Of a DNA stretch of 48,794 nucleotides, positions 1 through 7,987 are shown in pieces. Position 1 is the first letter of the stretch, and each line of letters opens with the position of its first letter. The notes below the pieces were generated by a model. It saw nothing but the letters and a program-made list of their open reading frames with translations, made no database searches and had not been told where the DNA came from. Source of the DNA: Catenulispora sp. (GTDB lineage: Bacteria > Actinomycetota > Actinomycetes > Streptomycetales > Catenulisporaceae); assembly GCA_013362315.1 (NCBI GenBank), contig JABFWL010000198.1, positions 1 to 48,794 of the forward strand. Reading direction: 5' to 3'. The translations under genes were made by a program, and so were the position numbers.

Positions 1-125
1 GACTTCGACTGAAACTCAGCCACCTCACCGACAGCCGGCGAAGGAGGACCCACCGGTGCCGGGACCGTGAACACGACGACCGCCAGCCGATTACGACGCC
101 CGCGCCACGAACCCCGAGGCCGCAT
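1..125 (-). CDS. Possible N-terminus of a gene leaving the window on the left
   Basis: A minus-strand frame is open from an ATG at 125 to the window edge. An inner GTG at 74 would give a product starting MFTVPAPVGPPSPAVGEVAE. Neither start has a good ribosome binding site and third-position GC is only moderate, so this is weak. A gene in this orientation would extend the leftward phenylacetate block, where paaABCDE-type genes are common in actinomycetes, but nothing readable here identifies a family. Bases 126-200 hold nothing I recognise. Confidence 0.2.
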   Translation of the reverse strand, partial: MRPRGSWRGRRNRLAVVVFTVPAPVGPPSPAVGEVAEFQSK

Positions 126-200
126 ACACCCCGCGCTTCGTAAAAATCGCCTAATGACCACAGCCCTACCGCAACCCGCCCAACCCACAAGCCCACCGCC

Positions 201-300
201 CAACTCACGTCCCCGCCCCACCGCCCAACTCACGTCCCCGCCCCACCGCCCAACTCACGTCCCCGCCCCACCGCCCAACTCACGGCCCCACCCCACCCCA
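201..300. repeat. 25-bp tandem repeat at the 3' end of the crotonase gene
   Basis: Four consecutive 25-bp units start at 201, 226, 251 and 276, each beginning CAACTCACG; the last unit diverges after nine bases. The stop codon of the crotonase gene (255-257, TCA on the plus strand) lies in the third unit, and the same trinucleotide recurs in each unit. Because 25 is not a multiple of three, each unit is read in a different frame, so a change in copy number would alter the C-terminus of the protein. Further C-rich degenerate repeats continue to about 310. Confidence 0.85.
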
Positions 301-1115
301 CCCCCATGCCGCCCCGCCCCACCCACAAACCGCTCCGCCCCACCCACAGCCTCAACCATCGACCTCTGCCCATGCCGCAGCTCGTTCCGCAGCGCCTCCT
401 CTTCCCCGAGCCCCTCCTGCTCCAGCGCCGACAGCCGATCCCCACGCAGACACAACTGCGGCAGCGCCGCGATCTCCGCAGCCAGCGCCTCGGCCGCCTC
501 CCGCGCGGTGCCGTCCGGGACGATCCGATTCGCCAGCCCCCAGGCCAGCGCCTCATCGGCGGGCACCGCGCGGCCCGTGAGGATCATGTCCAGGGCGCGG
601 CTCTGCCCGATCAGACGCGGCAGCCGGACGGTGCCGCCGTCGGCGAGGGGCACGCCCCAGCGCCGACAGAACACCCCAAACACCGCGCTACGCTCCACCA
701 CCCGCAAGTCGCACCACAGCGCCAGCTCCAGCCCCCCAGCCACCGCATATCCAGCCACCGCCGCGATCACCGGCTTCGACAGCCGCAGCCGGGTCGGCCC
801 CATCGGGCCGTCGCCGTACTCCACCATGCCAGCCGGGACCGCGCCCGACGTCAGCGCTTTGAGATCAAACCCAGCGCAAAACGTGCCACCCGCCCCAAAC
901 AGGACCGCGACAGCCGCCTCCGAGTCCTTCTCGAACTCCTCGAAGGCGGCTAGCAGCAGCCGCGCAGTCTGCGGATCCACAGCATTGCGTACGTGCGGAC
1001 GGTGCAGGATCACCGTGGTGACCGGACCACACTTCTCGACCCGGACAGCTTCCGCACTGACGTCTTCCGCACGGACAGCTTCACGACTGCCCTCAGGCCC
1101 CTCGGCGCTACTCAT
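255..1115 (-). CDS. Enoyl-CoA hydratase/isomerase family protein (crotonase fold)
   Basis: This is a 286-residue crotonase-superfamily protein that probably acts on a CoA-thioester intermediate of phenylacetate breakdown in the cytoplasm. The oxyanion-hole segments are recognisable: the CAGFDLKAL segment and GGLELALWCDLRV. The usual second catalytic Glu, in the PE-x-x-LG segment, appears to be replaced (VFGVFCRRWGVPLADGGT), so the exact reaction (hydration, isomerisation or other) is uncertain. The start is the ATG at 1115, 17 nt downstream of the paaN stop, which suggests co-transcription with paaN. The last 25 or so residues are Gly-rich and derive from degenerate repeats and the 25-bp tandem array, so they are probably not part of the fold. 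Confidence 0.85.
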   Translation of the reverse strand: MSSAEGPEGSREAVRAEDVSAEAVRVEKCGPVTTVILHRPHVRNAVDPQTARLLLAAFEEFEKDSEAAVAVLFGAGGTFCAGFDLKALTSGAVPAGMVEYGDGPMGPTRLRLSKPVIAAVAGYAVAGGLELALWCDLRVVERSAVFGVFCRRWGVPLADGGTVRLPRLIGQSRALDMILTGRAVPADEALAWGLANRIVPDGTAREAAEALAAEIAALPQLCLRGDRLSALEQEGLGEEEALRNELRHGQRSMVEAVGGAERFVGGAGRHGGGVGWGRELGGGAGT

Positions 1116-1132
1116 CCCCGCATTGTCGCGCC

Positions 1133-2809
1133 TCAGATATGCCGCCGCGACTGCACCACCCGGAACCGGTTCGCCACATACGCCAGGTCCGACAGCGCCG
1201 AGTTCGCGGCCGGGTTCGCACCCGTCGCATGAAAATCAGAGAACGCCGCACTCTGATTCACATAAACCCCACCGGTCAAATTCACCGACAGGTTCACCCC
1301 CGCATCCAGCGCCGCCTCCTCCGTCCTCTCGATCACCGCATCATCCGTGGAGTACACCGAAGCAGTAATCGCGCCATGCTCCCTCACCGTCCTGCGGAAC
1401 GTCTCGATCGCGGCGTCCGTGTCGTCAACAGCGATCAGGAAGCTGATAGGCCCGAACCACTCCCCGGTGTACACCTCGCTGTCGGCGGCGTCGATCGCCG
1501 CGATCAACGGCGTGCGCACCTCAGCCTCCGGATACTCGGCATTCGCCACCGAACGCGACGCCAACACCGTCTTCCCCACCGACTCAGCCTTCTTCAGCCG
1601 CTCGCTCACCCCCGCGTTGCACACCGCCCCCAGCAACGCGTTCGCCCGCGCGTCGTCCCCGAGCAGCTTCTCCACCGCTCCCGCCAGGTCAGACCCGAAG
1701 TCGTCGAACGACTTGTGCTCCCCGCCAACCGTGATCCCACCGCGCGGAACGAAGATGTTCTGCGGCGTGGTGCACATCTGCCCGCTGTAGAGCGAGAACG
1801 AGAACGCCAGGTTCCCCAGCATCCCCTTGTAGTCGTCGTCCCCAACCGAGTCCACCACAACGGTGTTGATGCCGGCCTTCTCCGTGTACACCACCGCCTG
1901 CGCCGCATTGCGCTCCAGCCACAGCCCGAACTCCGTGGAGCCGGTGTAGTCGATGATGCGAACCTCCGGCCGCGTGGCCAGCACCTTCGCCAGCCCCTCG
2001 CCCGGCTTCTCCACCGCCAGCGCCACCAGGTTCGGGTCGAACCCGGCCTCCGACAGCGTGTCGCGCAGCACCGCCACGGTGATCGCCAGCGGCAGGATCG
2101 CGTTCGGGTGCGGCTTGACGACGACCGCGTTGCCGGTGGCCAGCGAGGCGAACAGCCCCGGGTAGCTGTTCCAGGTCGGGAAGGTGTTGCAGCCGATCAC
2201 CAGCCCGATGCCGCGCGGCACGGCGGTGAACTTCTTCGCCATCCGCAGCGCCGGCTTGGGGCCCTGCGGCTTCTCCCATTCGGCGGCGGCGACCTGCGCG
2301 GTCTGTGCCGCGTAGGCGTAGGCCACGGCCTCCAGGCCGCGGTCCTGGGCGTGCGGGCCGCCGGCCTGGAACGCCATGCCGAAGGCCTGGCCGGAGGTGT
2401 GGTGCACGGCGTACGCGATCTCCGTCGTGCGGGCGTTGAGCCGGGCCAGCGCCTCGATGAGCACCGTGGCCCGCGCGTCCGGCCCGGCGTCGCGCCACCG
2501 CGGCATCGCCGCGCGCATGGCCGGCAGCAACTCGTCCAGGTCCGGGTGCGGGTAGGTGATGCCGAGTTCGGCGCCGTACGGCGACCGCTCGCCGCCGACC
2601 ATCTCATCCGTCCCCGGCTGCACCAGCGGGAACGCCCCGCCCAGGTAGCCCTCGTACGCCGCCTTGCCGTCGGCCGCGGCCTGCTCGCCGTACGCCTTCG
2701 GCAGCTCCGGATACGGCGTCCAGAACGCCCGCTCGCGGATCGCCTGCAGCGCCCGGTCAAGGGTCTCGCGGTGGCGGACGGTGTACTGCTCGGCCGTGGC
2801 GGTCATCAT
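1133..2809 (-). CDS. paaN: Phenylacetate degradation aldehyde dehydrogenase PaaN
   Basis: A 558-residue aldehyde-dehydrogenase-superfamily protein that matches the actinobacterial PaaN type. It is expected to oxidise the ring-opened semialdehyde formed from oxepin-CoA; it lacks the MaoC-like hydratase domain fused in E. coli PaaZ. The cofactor segment is around GIGLVIGCNTFPTWNSY, and the likely nucleophile is Cys346 in SLYSGQMCTTPQN. The frame stays open upstream to 3163, but that extension is low-complexity and antisense to the paaH repeats. I chose the start MMTATAEQ at 2809, which has a GGGAG about 4 nt upstream and gives the normal family length; ATG 2806 is equally possible. It diverges from paaH across a putative PaaR operator. 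Confidence 0.88.
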   Translation of the reverse strand: MMTATAEQYTVRHRETLDRALQAIRERAFWTPYPELPKAYGEQAAADGKAAYEGYLGGAFPLVQPGTDEMVGGERSPYGAELGITYPHPDLDELLPAMRAAMPRWRDAGPDARATVLIEALARLNARTTEIAYAVHHTSGQAFGMAFQAGGPHAQDRGLEAVAYAYAAQTAQVAAAEWEKPQGPKPALRMAKKFTAVPRGIGLVIGCNTFPTWNSYPGLFASLATGNAVVVKPHPNAILPLAITVAVLRDTLSEAGFDPNLVALAVEKPGEGLAKVLATRPEVRIIDYTGSTEFGLWLERNAAQAVVYTEKAGINTVVVDSVGDDDYKGMLGNLAFSFSLYSGQMCTTPQNIFVPRGGITVGGEHKSFDDFGSDLAGAVEKLLGDDARANALLGAVCNAGVSERLKKAESVGKTVLASRSVANAEYPEAEVRTPLIAAIDAADSEVYTGEWFGPISFLIAVDDTDAAIETFRRTVREHGAITASVYSTDDAVIERTEEAALDAGVNLSVNLTGGVYVNQSAAFSDFHATGANPAANSALSDLAYVANRFRVVQSRRHI

Positions 2810-2856
2810 CGACTCCCGGGATGCTGGTGTGGCGGCCCTGACGGGATCTAGAGTAA

Positions 2857-2870
2857 ACCGAACGGTCGGT
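2857..2870. promoter_or_regulatory. Putative PaaR operator between paaN and paaH
   Basis: The sequence ACCGAACGGTCGGT fits ACCG-NN-CG-NN-CGGT, the core of the palindrome I remember for the TetR-family regulator PaaR of Corynebacterium glutamicum. It sits in the 118-bp divergent promoter region, 48 bp from the paaN start and 58 bp from the paaH start. A TetR gene closes the rightward operon. Binding by that regulator, and release by phenylacetyl-CoA, are inferences from the known PaaR systems. Confidence 0.65.
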
Positions 2871-2927
2871 CGGTTCCAGAGCGACACCGCTTGGACACCG
2901 CCGGCTGCGGAAGGAGCGTGGCAGTCG

Positions 2928-4748
2928 ATGGTGGGGAACGGGGCGACCGGATCCGGGACCGAGTCGGAGACCGGAGCTGGAACCGGGTCCGAGACGGAGT
3001 CGGCCAGGTCAGCCGGGACACCCGGATCAGCCGGGACACCCGAATCAGCCGGGCCGGCCGAATCGGCTGGATCGCCAGAATCGGCAGAATCGACCGAATC
3101 GGCCGGACCTCTCGCCGGATCCCTCGTCGGAGTGATCGGCGCCGGCACCATGGGCGCCGGCATCGCTCAACTGGCCGTCCAGGCCGGGCACGCGGTGGCG
3201 GTCTACGACGCCCTCGACGGGGCGGCGGCACGAGCCGTGGAGGGGATCGGCAAGCGACTGGACTCGCTGGCCGCCAAGGGAAAGCTCGGAACTGACGAAG
3301 CTCAGGCCGCCAAGGACCGGCTGACCGCCGTGGACTCGCTCAGCGCGCTCAAGGACGCCGTTCTCGTCGTGGAGGCGGTGATCGAGGACCTCGGCGTCAA
3401 GCAGCGCCTGTTCGCCGAGCTCGAGGACATCGTCGATCGGGACTGCGCCCTGGCCACCAACACCTCCTCGCTGTCGATCAGCGCCATCGCCGGCGCGCTG
3501 CGCGACCCCGGCCGGCTGGTCGGCATGCACTTCTTCAACCCGGCGCCGCTGATGCCGCTGGTGGAGATCGTCGAAGGCCTGGCCACCGACCCGGCCTGCC
3601 GCGACCTCGTCCGCGGCCACGCCGAAGCCTGGGGCAAGACCACCGTGACCTGCCGCTCCACCCCCGGCTTCATCGTCAACCGCGTCGCCCGGCCCTACTA
3701 CGCCGAAGCGCTGCGCGCCTACGAGGAGCAGACCGCCGACTTCGCCACCATCGACGCGGTCCTGCGCGAAAGCGGCGGCTTCAAGATGGGGCCGTTCGAG
3801 CTGATGGACCTGATCGGCCTCGACGTGAACCTCGCCGTTTCGACCTCCGTGTGGGAGGCGACCGGCTACGACCCCCGCTACACCCCCGCCTGGACCCAGA
3901 AGGAGCACGTCGCCGCGAAGCGCCTCGGGCGCAAGACCGGCCGCGGCTTCTACGAGTACGGCGAGAACGCCGCGAAGCCCGTTCCGAGCTACGAGCCGGA
4001 GCGCCAGCAGACCGAGCCGGGCCCGGTCGGCGCCGGCGCGTTCAGCCTCTACCGCAGCTTCGGAAGGACCGCCACCTCCTACGGCGACGGCCGGATCCTG
4101 ATCGATCTCGCGCTCGACCCGGACAACCCAGGGACCGCGGCCATCGCCCCGGCCGCCGACACTCCGGACCATGTGCTGGACGAGGCGATCGCCTACCTGC
4201 AGAGCACCGGCAAGAAGGTCGTCATCGTGGAGGACGTCCCCGGCCTGATCGTCACCCGTACCGTCGCCCGCCTGATCAACGAGGCCGTGGACGCGCTGTA
4301 TCGGGGCGACGCCGACGAGGACGACATCGACACGGCGATGAAACTCGGCGTCAACTACCCGCGCGGACCGCTGGAGTGGGGCGCCGATCTGGGGTTCGCC
4401 TGGGCGTGCGAAGTGCTCGACAACCTCGAAGCCGTCTACCGTGACGGCCGTTACCGAGCCTCGCCGCTGCTGCGCAAGCTCGCGCACGCCGACCGGATCA
4501 TGGATCTGCCGCTCATGCAGCAGCGCGCGCTCAGCTTCGAGCGCGCGTCGGTCGACGAGGTCACCAAGGCCGCTTCCGCGGCTGAAAAGGCCGCCGCCGC
4601 GCACCGCACCCAGCCGGCCGCCCGGCCCGACGGCCCGTTCTACGAACGGCCTCCGGTCCAGCCCTACGAACCGTCCCGTGATCAACCCCGCGACCAGCGC
4701 CACGATGATCCGCAGCCCCACGACCACCCCCGCAAGGACCAGCCATGA
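2928..4748 (+). CDS. paaH: 3-hydroxyacyl-CoA dehydrogenase PaaH with a repeat-built N-terminus
   Basis: A 606-residue NAD-dependent 3-hydroxyacyl-CoA dehydrogenase, expected to oxidise 3-hydroxyadipyl-CoA to 3-oxoadipyl-CoA. The Rossmann motif GVIGAGTMGAG begins only at about residue 68; a 3HCDH_N domain, a first 3HCDH domain (around MHFFNPAPLMPLVEIVEG) and a second C-terminal 3HCDH domain follow. The tail is Pro-, His- and Asp-rich. The start is ATG 2928, with AAGGAG at 2911-2916. Residues 1-66 are Ser/Gly/Glu/Thr/Pro-rich and made of tandem DNA repeats, which I have not seen in typical PaaH. The stop overlaps the paaJ start (ATGA), so the two are probably translationally coupled. An internal start close to the Rossmann domain cannot be excluded. 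Confidence 0.88.
   Translation: MVGNGATGSGTESETGAGTGSETESARSAGTPGSAGTPESAGPAESAGSPESAESTESAGPLAGSLVGVIGAGTMGAGIAQLAVQAGHAVAVYDALDGAAARAVEGIGKRLDSLAAKGKLGTDEAQAAKDRLTAVDSLSALKDAVLVVEAVIEDLGVKQRLFAELEDIVDRDCALATNTSSLSISAIAGALRDPGRLVGMHFFNPAPLMPLVEIVEGLATDPACRDLVRGHAEAWGKTTVTCRSTPGFIVNRVARPYYAEALRAYEEQTADFATIDAVLRESGGFKMGPFELMDLIGLDVNLAVSTSVWEATGYDPRYTPAWTQKEHVAAKRLGRKTGRGFYEYGENAAKPVPSYEPERQQTEPGPVGAGAFSLYRSFGRTATSYGDGRILIDLALDPDNPGTAAIAPAADTPDHVLDEAIAYLQSTGKKVVIVEDVPGLIVTRTVARLINEAVDALYRGDADEDDIDTAMKLGVNYPRGPLEWGADLGFAWACEVLDNLEAVYRDGRYRASPLLRKLAHADRIMDLPLMQQRALSFERASVDEVTKAASAAEKAAAAHRTQPAARPDGPFYERPPVQPYEPSRDQPRDQRHDDPQPHDHPRKDQP
3009..3116 (+). repeat. 18-bp tandem repeat in paaH, six units
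   Basis: Six consecutive 18-bp units begin TCAGCC or TCGGC and encode hexapeptides SAGTPG, SAGTPE, SAGPAE, SAGSPE, SAESTE and SAGPLA (residues 28-63). The first two units differ at one base. Just upstream (about 2947-2994) lie two looser 24-bp units that contain GGAGCTGGAACCGGGTCC, a word close to the unit of the nitrate reductase array at 11186. The opposite strand is also open through the array. Confidence 0.9.
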
Positions 4749-5950
4749 CCGACGCCTACCTCGTCACCGGCACCCGCACCCCCTTCGGCCGCTACGGTGG
4801 TGCGCTGTCCGCCGTCCGCCCCGACGACCTCGGCGCGCACGTCATCAGGGAGCTGATGGCCGGCGTCCCGCAGCTCCCCGGCGACGCCGTGCAGGAGGTC
4901 TTCTTCGGCGACGCCAACCAGGCCGGCGAGGACAACCGCGACGTGGCCCGGATGGCGCTGCTGCTGGCCGGGCTGCCGGCGAGCGTGCCCGGCGTGACCG
5001 TGAACCGGCTGTGCGGCTCCGGGCTGGAGGCGCTGGTGCAGGCGGCGCGCCAGGTGCGGCTCGGGGAGGCGGACGTCGTCGTCGCCGGCGGCGTGGAGTC
5101 GATGTCCCGGGCGCCGTTCGTGATGGGCAAGGCCGACACCGCGTTCGCCCGCACCGCCGACGTCTTCGACACCACCATCGGCTGGCGCTTCGTCAACCCC
5201 CTGATGAAGAAGCGCTATGGGATCGACTCGATGCCCGAGACGGCCGAGAACGTCGCCGAGGAGTTCGGCATCGGCCGCGAGGACCAGGACGCCTTCGCTA
5301 TGCGTTCCCAGGAACGGGCATTGTGTGCACAAGAAAGCGGCCGCCTGGCCACGGAGATCTCGCCGGTCGTCATCCCACAGCGCAAGGCCGACCCGGTGAC
5401 CGTGGCCCAGGACGAGCACCCGCGCCGCACCTCGATGCAGGCCCTTGCGAAGCTCGGCACCCCGTTCCGGGAAGGCGGCACCGTCACCGCCGGCAACGCC
5501 TCCGGCGTCAACGACGGCGCCGTGGCGCTGCTGGTCGCCTCGGGCGAAGCCGTCGACCGCCACGGCCTGACGCCGCTGGCCAAGGTCGTCACCTCGCACA
5601 CCGCCGGCGTCGAACCGCGGATCATGGGCATCGGCCCGGTGCCGGCCAGCCGCGGGCTGCTGGAGCGGGCCAAGCTCGGCGTCGGCGACATCGACCTGTG
5701 GGAGCTGAACGAGGCCTTCGCCGCGCAGTCGCTGGCCTGTCTGCGCGAACTCGGGCTGCCGGACGACGCCGCGCATGTCAACCCCAACGGCGGCGCCATC
5801 GCGCTGGGCCACCCGCTCGGCGCCTCCGGCGCCCGGCTGGCCCTGACCGCGGCGCTGGAGCTGAACCTGCGCCAGGCCCGCTACGCCGTCGCGACCATGT
5901 GCGTCGGCGTCGGGCAGGGGATCGCGGTGCTGCTGGAGCGTGCGGCGTGA
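4745..5950 (+). CDS. paaJ: 3-oxoadipyl-CoA/acetyl-CoA thiolase
   Basis: A 401-residue thiolase that should cleave 3-oxoadipyl-CoA to succinyl-CoA and acetyl-CoA, the last step of phenylacetate breakdown. Acyl-binding Cys90 lies in NRLCGSG, the His motif in NPNGGAIALGHPLGASGAR, and the second Cys (about 386) in MCVGVGQG. The segment GWRFVNPLMKKRYG is typical of the PaaJ/PcaF group. Its start overlaps the paaH stop by 4 nt, and its stop overlaps the paaK GTG start by 4 nt. A general acetyl-CoA acetyltransferase is the alternative, but the neighbours favour 3-oxoadipyl-CoA. Confidence 0.92.
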   Translation: MTDAYLVTGTRTPFGRYGGALSAVRPDDLGAHVIRELMAGVPQLPGDAVQEVFFGDANQAGEDNRDVARMALLLAGLPASVPGVTVNRLCGSGLEALVQAARQVRLGEADVVVAGGVESMSRAPFVMGKADTAFARTADVFDTTIGWRFVNPLMKKRYGIDSMPETAENVAEEFGIGREDQDAFAMRSQERALCAQESGRLATEISPVVIPQRKADPVTVAQDEHPRRTSMQALAKLGTPFREGGTVTAGNASGVNDGAVALLVASGEAVDRHGLTPLAKVVTSHTAGVEPRIMGIGPVPASRGLLERAKLGVGDIDLWELNEAFAAQSLACLRELGLPDDAAHVNPNGGAIALGHPLGASGARLALTAALELNLRQARYAVATMCVGVGQGIAVLLERAA

Positions 5951-7251
5951 GTCAGCTCCCTGCCGTGCGGCCGACGGACCTGGACCCGATGGAACAGGCT
6001 CCGCTCGCCGAACTCAGGGCTTTGCAGACCGAGCGGATGTCGTGGACGTTGCACCACGCCTACGCGAACGTGCCGCACTACCAGAGGGCCTTCGACGCCG
6101 CCGGCGTGCATCCGGACGATTTCAAAGACCTCGCCGACCTGAAGCGCTTCCCCTTCACCGCCAAGCAGGACCTGCGCGAGAACTACCCGTTCGGCATGTT
6201 CGCCGTGCCGCGCGAGCAGGTCGCGCGCATCCACGCCTCGTCCGGCACGACGGGCAAGGCCACGGTCGTCGGCTACACCAAGGCAGACCTCGAACACTGG
6301 GCCGCGGTCGGCGCCCGCTCCCTGCGCGCCGCCGGCGTCCGGCCCGGCGACCGCGTCCACATCGCCTATGGCTACGGCCTGTTCACCGGCGGCCTCGGCG
6401 TGCACTACGGCGCCGAGGCGCTGGGCTGCACGGTGATCCCGGTGTCCGGCGGCATGACGGCACGGCAGGTGCAGCTGATCCGGGACTTCGAACCGGAAGC
6501 CATCTGCGTCACCCCGTCCTACCTGCTCGCCATTCTCGACGAGATGGAGCGTCAGGGCGTGGACCCGCAAGGCACCTCGCTGCGCGTCGCGGTGCTCGGC
6601 GCCGAGCCCTGGACCGACGCCATGCGCGCCGAGATCGAGGACCGGCTCGCGATCCACGCCGTCGACATCTACGGGCTCTCCGAGGTGATGGGGCCGGGCG
6701 TCGGCAACGAGGACGTGGCCGAGAAGGACGGCACATATCTGTGGGAGGACCACTTCTACCCCGAGATCGTCGATCCGGCGACCGGTGAAGTACTGCCGGA
6801 CGGCGAACGCGGCGAGCTCGTCTTCACCTCCCTGACCAAGGAGGCCATGCCGGTGATCCGGTACCGGACCCGCGACCTGACCCGGTTGCTGCCCGGTCTG
6901 AGCCGCCCGATGCGCCGGATGGAGCGCATCACCGGACGCAGCGACGACATGATGATCGTCCGCGGCGTCAACCTGTTCCCCAGCCAGATCGAGGAGGAGC
7001 TGCTGACCGTCGCCGGCCTCGCCCCGCACTTCGTGTGCGTGCTGACCCGCCCGGCGCGACTCGACGAGCTGTGCGTGCGGGTCGAGGCGCGCGACAGCGC
7101 GGTGGACCGGGACGCGGCGGCGGCGCGGCTGGCATCCGGGGTGAAGGAGAGGTTCGGAGTCACGATCACGGTGGACGTGCTCGGCCCGGGTACCTTGGAA
7201 CGCTCACAAGGCAAGGCGCAACGCATCCTCGATATGCGGGCCGCGCCGTGA
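5947..7251 (+). CDS. paaK: Phenylacetate-CoA ligase
   Basis: A 434-residue adenylate-forming ligase that activates phenylacetate with ATP and CoA to phenylacetyl-CoA, the entry step of the pathway and the expected inducer of PaaR. The ATP-binding loop SSGTTGKATV lies at about residue 98, the adenine motif is YGLSEVMGPG, and GRSDDMMIVRGVNLFPSQIE is the hinge region typical of PaaK. The GTG start at 5947 overlaps the paaJ stop (GTGA). The frame is open far upstream but only as a shadow of paaH and paaJ. Length is normal for the family. Confidence 0.94.
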   Translation: MSQLPAVRPTDLDPMEQAPLAELRALQTERMSWTLHHAYANVPHYQRAFDAAGVHPDDFKDLADLKRFPFTAKQDLRENYPFGMFAVPREQVARIHASSGTTGKATVVGYTKADLEHWAAVGARSLRAAGVRPGDRVHIAYGYGLFTGGLGVHYGAEALGCTVIPVSGGMTARQVQLIRDFEPEAICVTPSYLLAILDEMERQGVDPQGTSLRVAVLGAEPWTDAMRAEIEDRLAIHAVDIYGLSEVMGPGVGNEDVAEKDGTYLWEDHFYPEIVDPATGEVLPDGERGELVFTSLTKEAMPVIRYRTRDLTRLLPGLSRPMRRMERITGRSDDMMIVRGVNLFPSQIEEELLTVAGLAPHFVCVLTRPARLDELCVRVEARDSAVDRDAAAARLASGVKERFGVTITVDVLGPGTLERSQGKAQRILDMRAAP

Positions 7252-7270
7252 TGATCTAGAACAGGAAGCG

Positions 7271-7870
7271 ATGAGCACAGAAACCGCCGCCTCCCGGCGC
7301 CCCACCTACACCCCCGACTCCCTGCTGGAAGTCGCCGTCTCGGTGTTCAACGACCGCGGCTACGACGGCACCAGCATGGAGGATCTGGCCCGCGCGGCCG
7401 GCATCACGAAGTCCTCCATCTACCACCACGTCAAGGGCAAGGAGGAGCTGCTGGAGCGCGGCGTCAACCGGGCACTGGACGCGCTGAACGGCTCGCTGGA
7501 CGAGATGGAGGCGCTGCCCGACGCCGGGGAGCTGGATCGGGTCGAGCAGGCGGTGTTCCGTGCGGTGCAGATCCTGGTCGAGGAGCTGCCCTATGTGACG
7601 CTGCTGTTGCGGGTGCGCGGCAACACCGAGGCCGAGCGGGCCGCGCAGGACCGCCGGCGGGAGATCGACCGGCGGCTGGCCGGCTTCGTCGAGCGCGCGG
7701 CCGCCGCCGGGGCGCTGCGGGCGGACGTCGACCCGCACCTGGCCTCGCGGCTGGTGTTCGGGATGGTGAACTCGGTGGCGGAGTGGTATCGGCCGCAGCG
7801 CGATCTGGCGGCGGACGACGTGGCGGCGGCGGTGACGCAGCTGGTGTTCGACGGGCTGCGGCGGCGCTGA
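7271..7870 (+). CDS. paaR: TetR-family regulator, probable PaaR
   Basis: A 199-residue TetR-type regulator. The N-terminal helix-turn-helix reads MEDLARAAGITKSSIYHHVKGKEEL; the C-terminal ligand domain is of the common actinobacterial type. It starts 19 nt after paaK with an AGGAAG ribosome binding site, so it is likely the last gene of the paa operon and controls it from the ACCGNNCGNNCGGT palindrome at 2857. The symbol is inferred from position and operator, not from a sequence comparison. Confidence 0.8.
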   Translation: MSTETAASRRPTYTPDSLLEVAVSVFNDRGYDGTSMEDLARAAGITKSSIYHHVKGKEELLERGVNRALDALNGSLDEMEALPDAGELDRVEQAVFRAVQILVEELPYVTLLLRVRGNTEAERAAQDRRREIDRRLAGFVERAAAAGALRADVDPHLASRLVFGMVNSVAEWYRPQRDLAADDVAAAVTQLVFDGLRRR

Positions 7871-7987
7871 CGGCTGGATCGATCGAGATCGACTGAAATC
7901 GACCGAGATCGGCCAGTTTCTTGAACACCAGCCGCGCCGCCCGCGAAAGGTGTGTCTGGCAAAGGCGTATAGGGCGTATGGAGCGTA
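7871..7987. repeat. Short direct repeats between convergent genes
   Basis: The gap between the TetR gene and the convergent kinase gene holds iterated ATCGA words (about 7876-7913) and three copies of a 9-bp period ending GCGTAT (7964-7988). I see no strong terminator hairpin. Its function is unknown. Confidence 0.5.

Noticed and set aside
67-1368. A 433-codon plus-strand frame with AAGGAGG at 41-47
   Set aside because: It is antisense to the crotonase and the end of paaN, gives a low-complexity Pro/Ser/Arg product with no family likeness, and the ribosome binding site is 19 nt from its start.
3045-4727. A 560-codon minus-strand frame opposite paaH
   Set aside because: Long antisense frames are expected at this GC content; the product (Gly/Val/Asp/Arg/His-rich) has no domain and no ribosome binding site, while the plus strand encodes a clear dehydrogenase.
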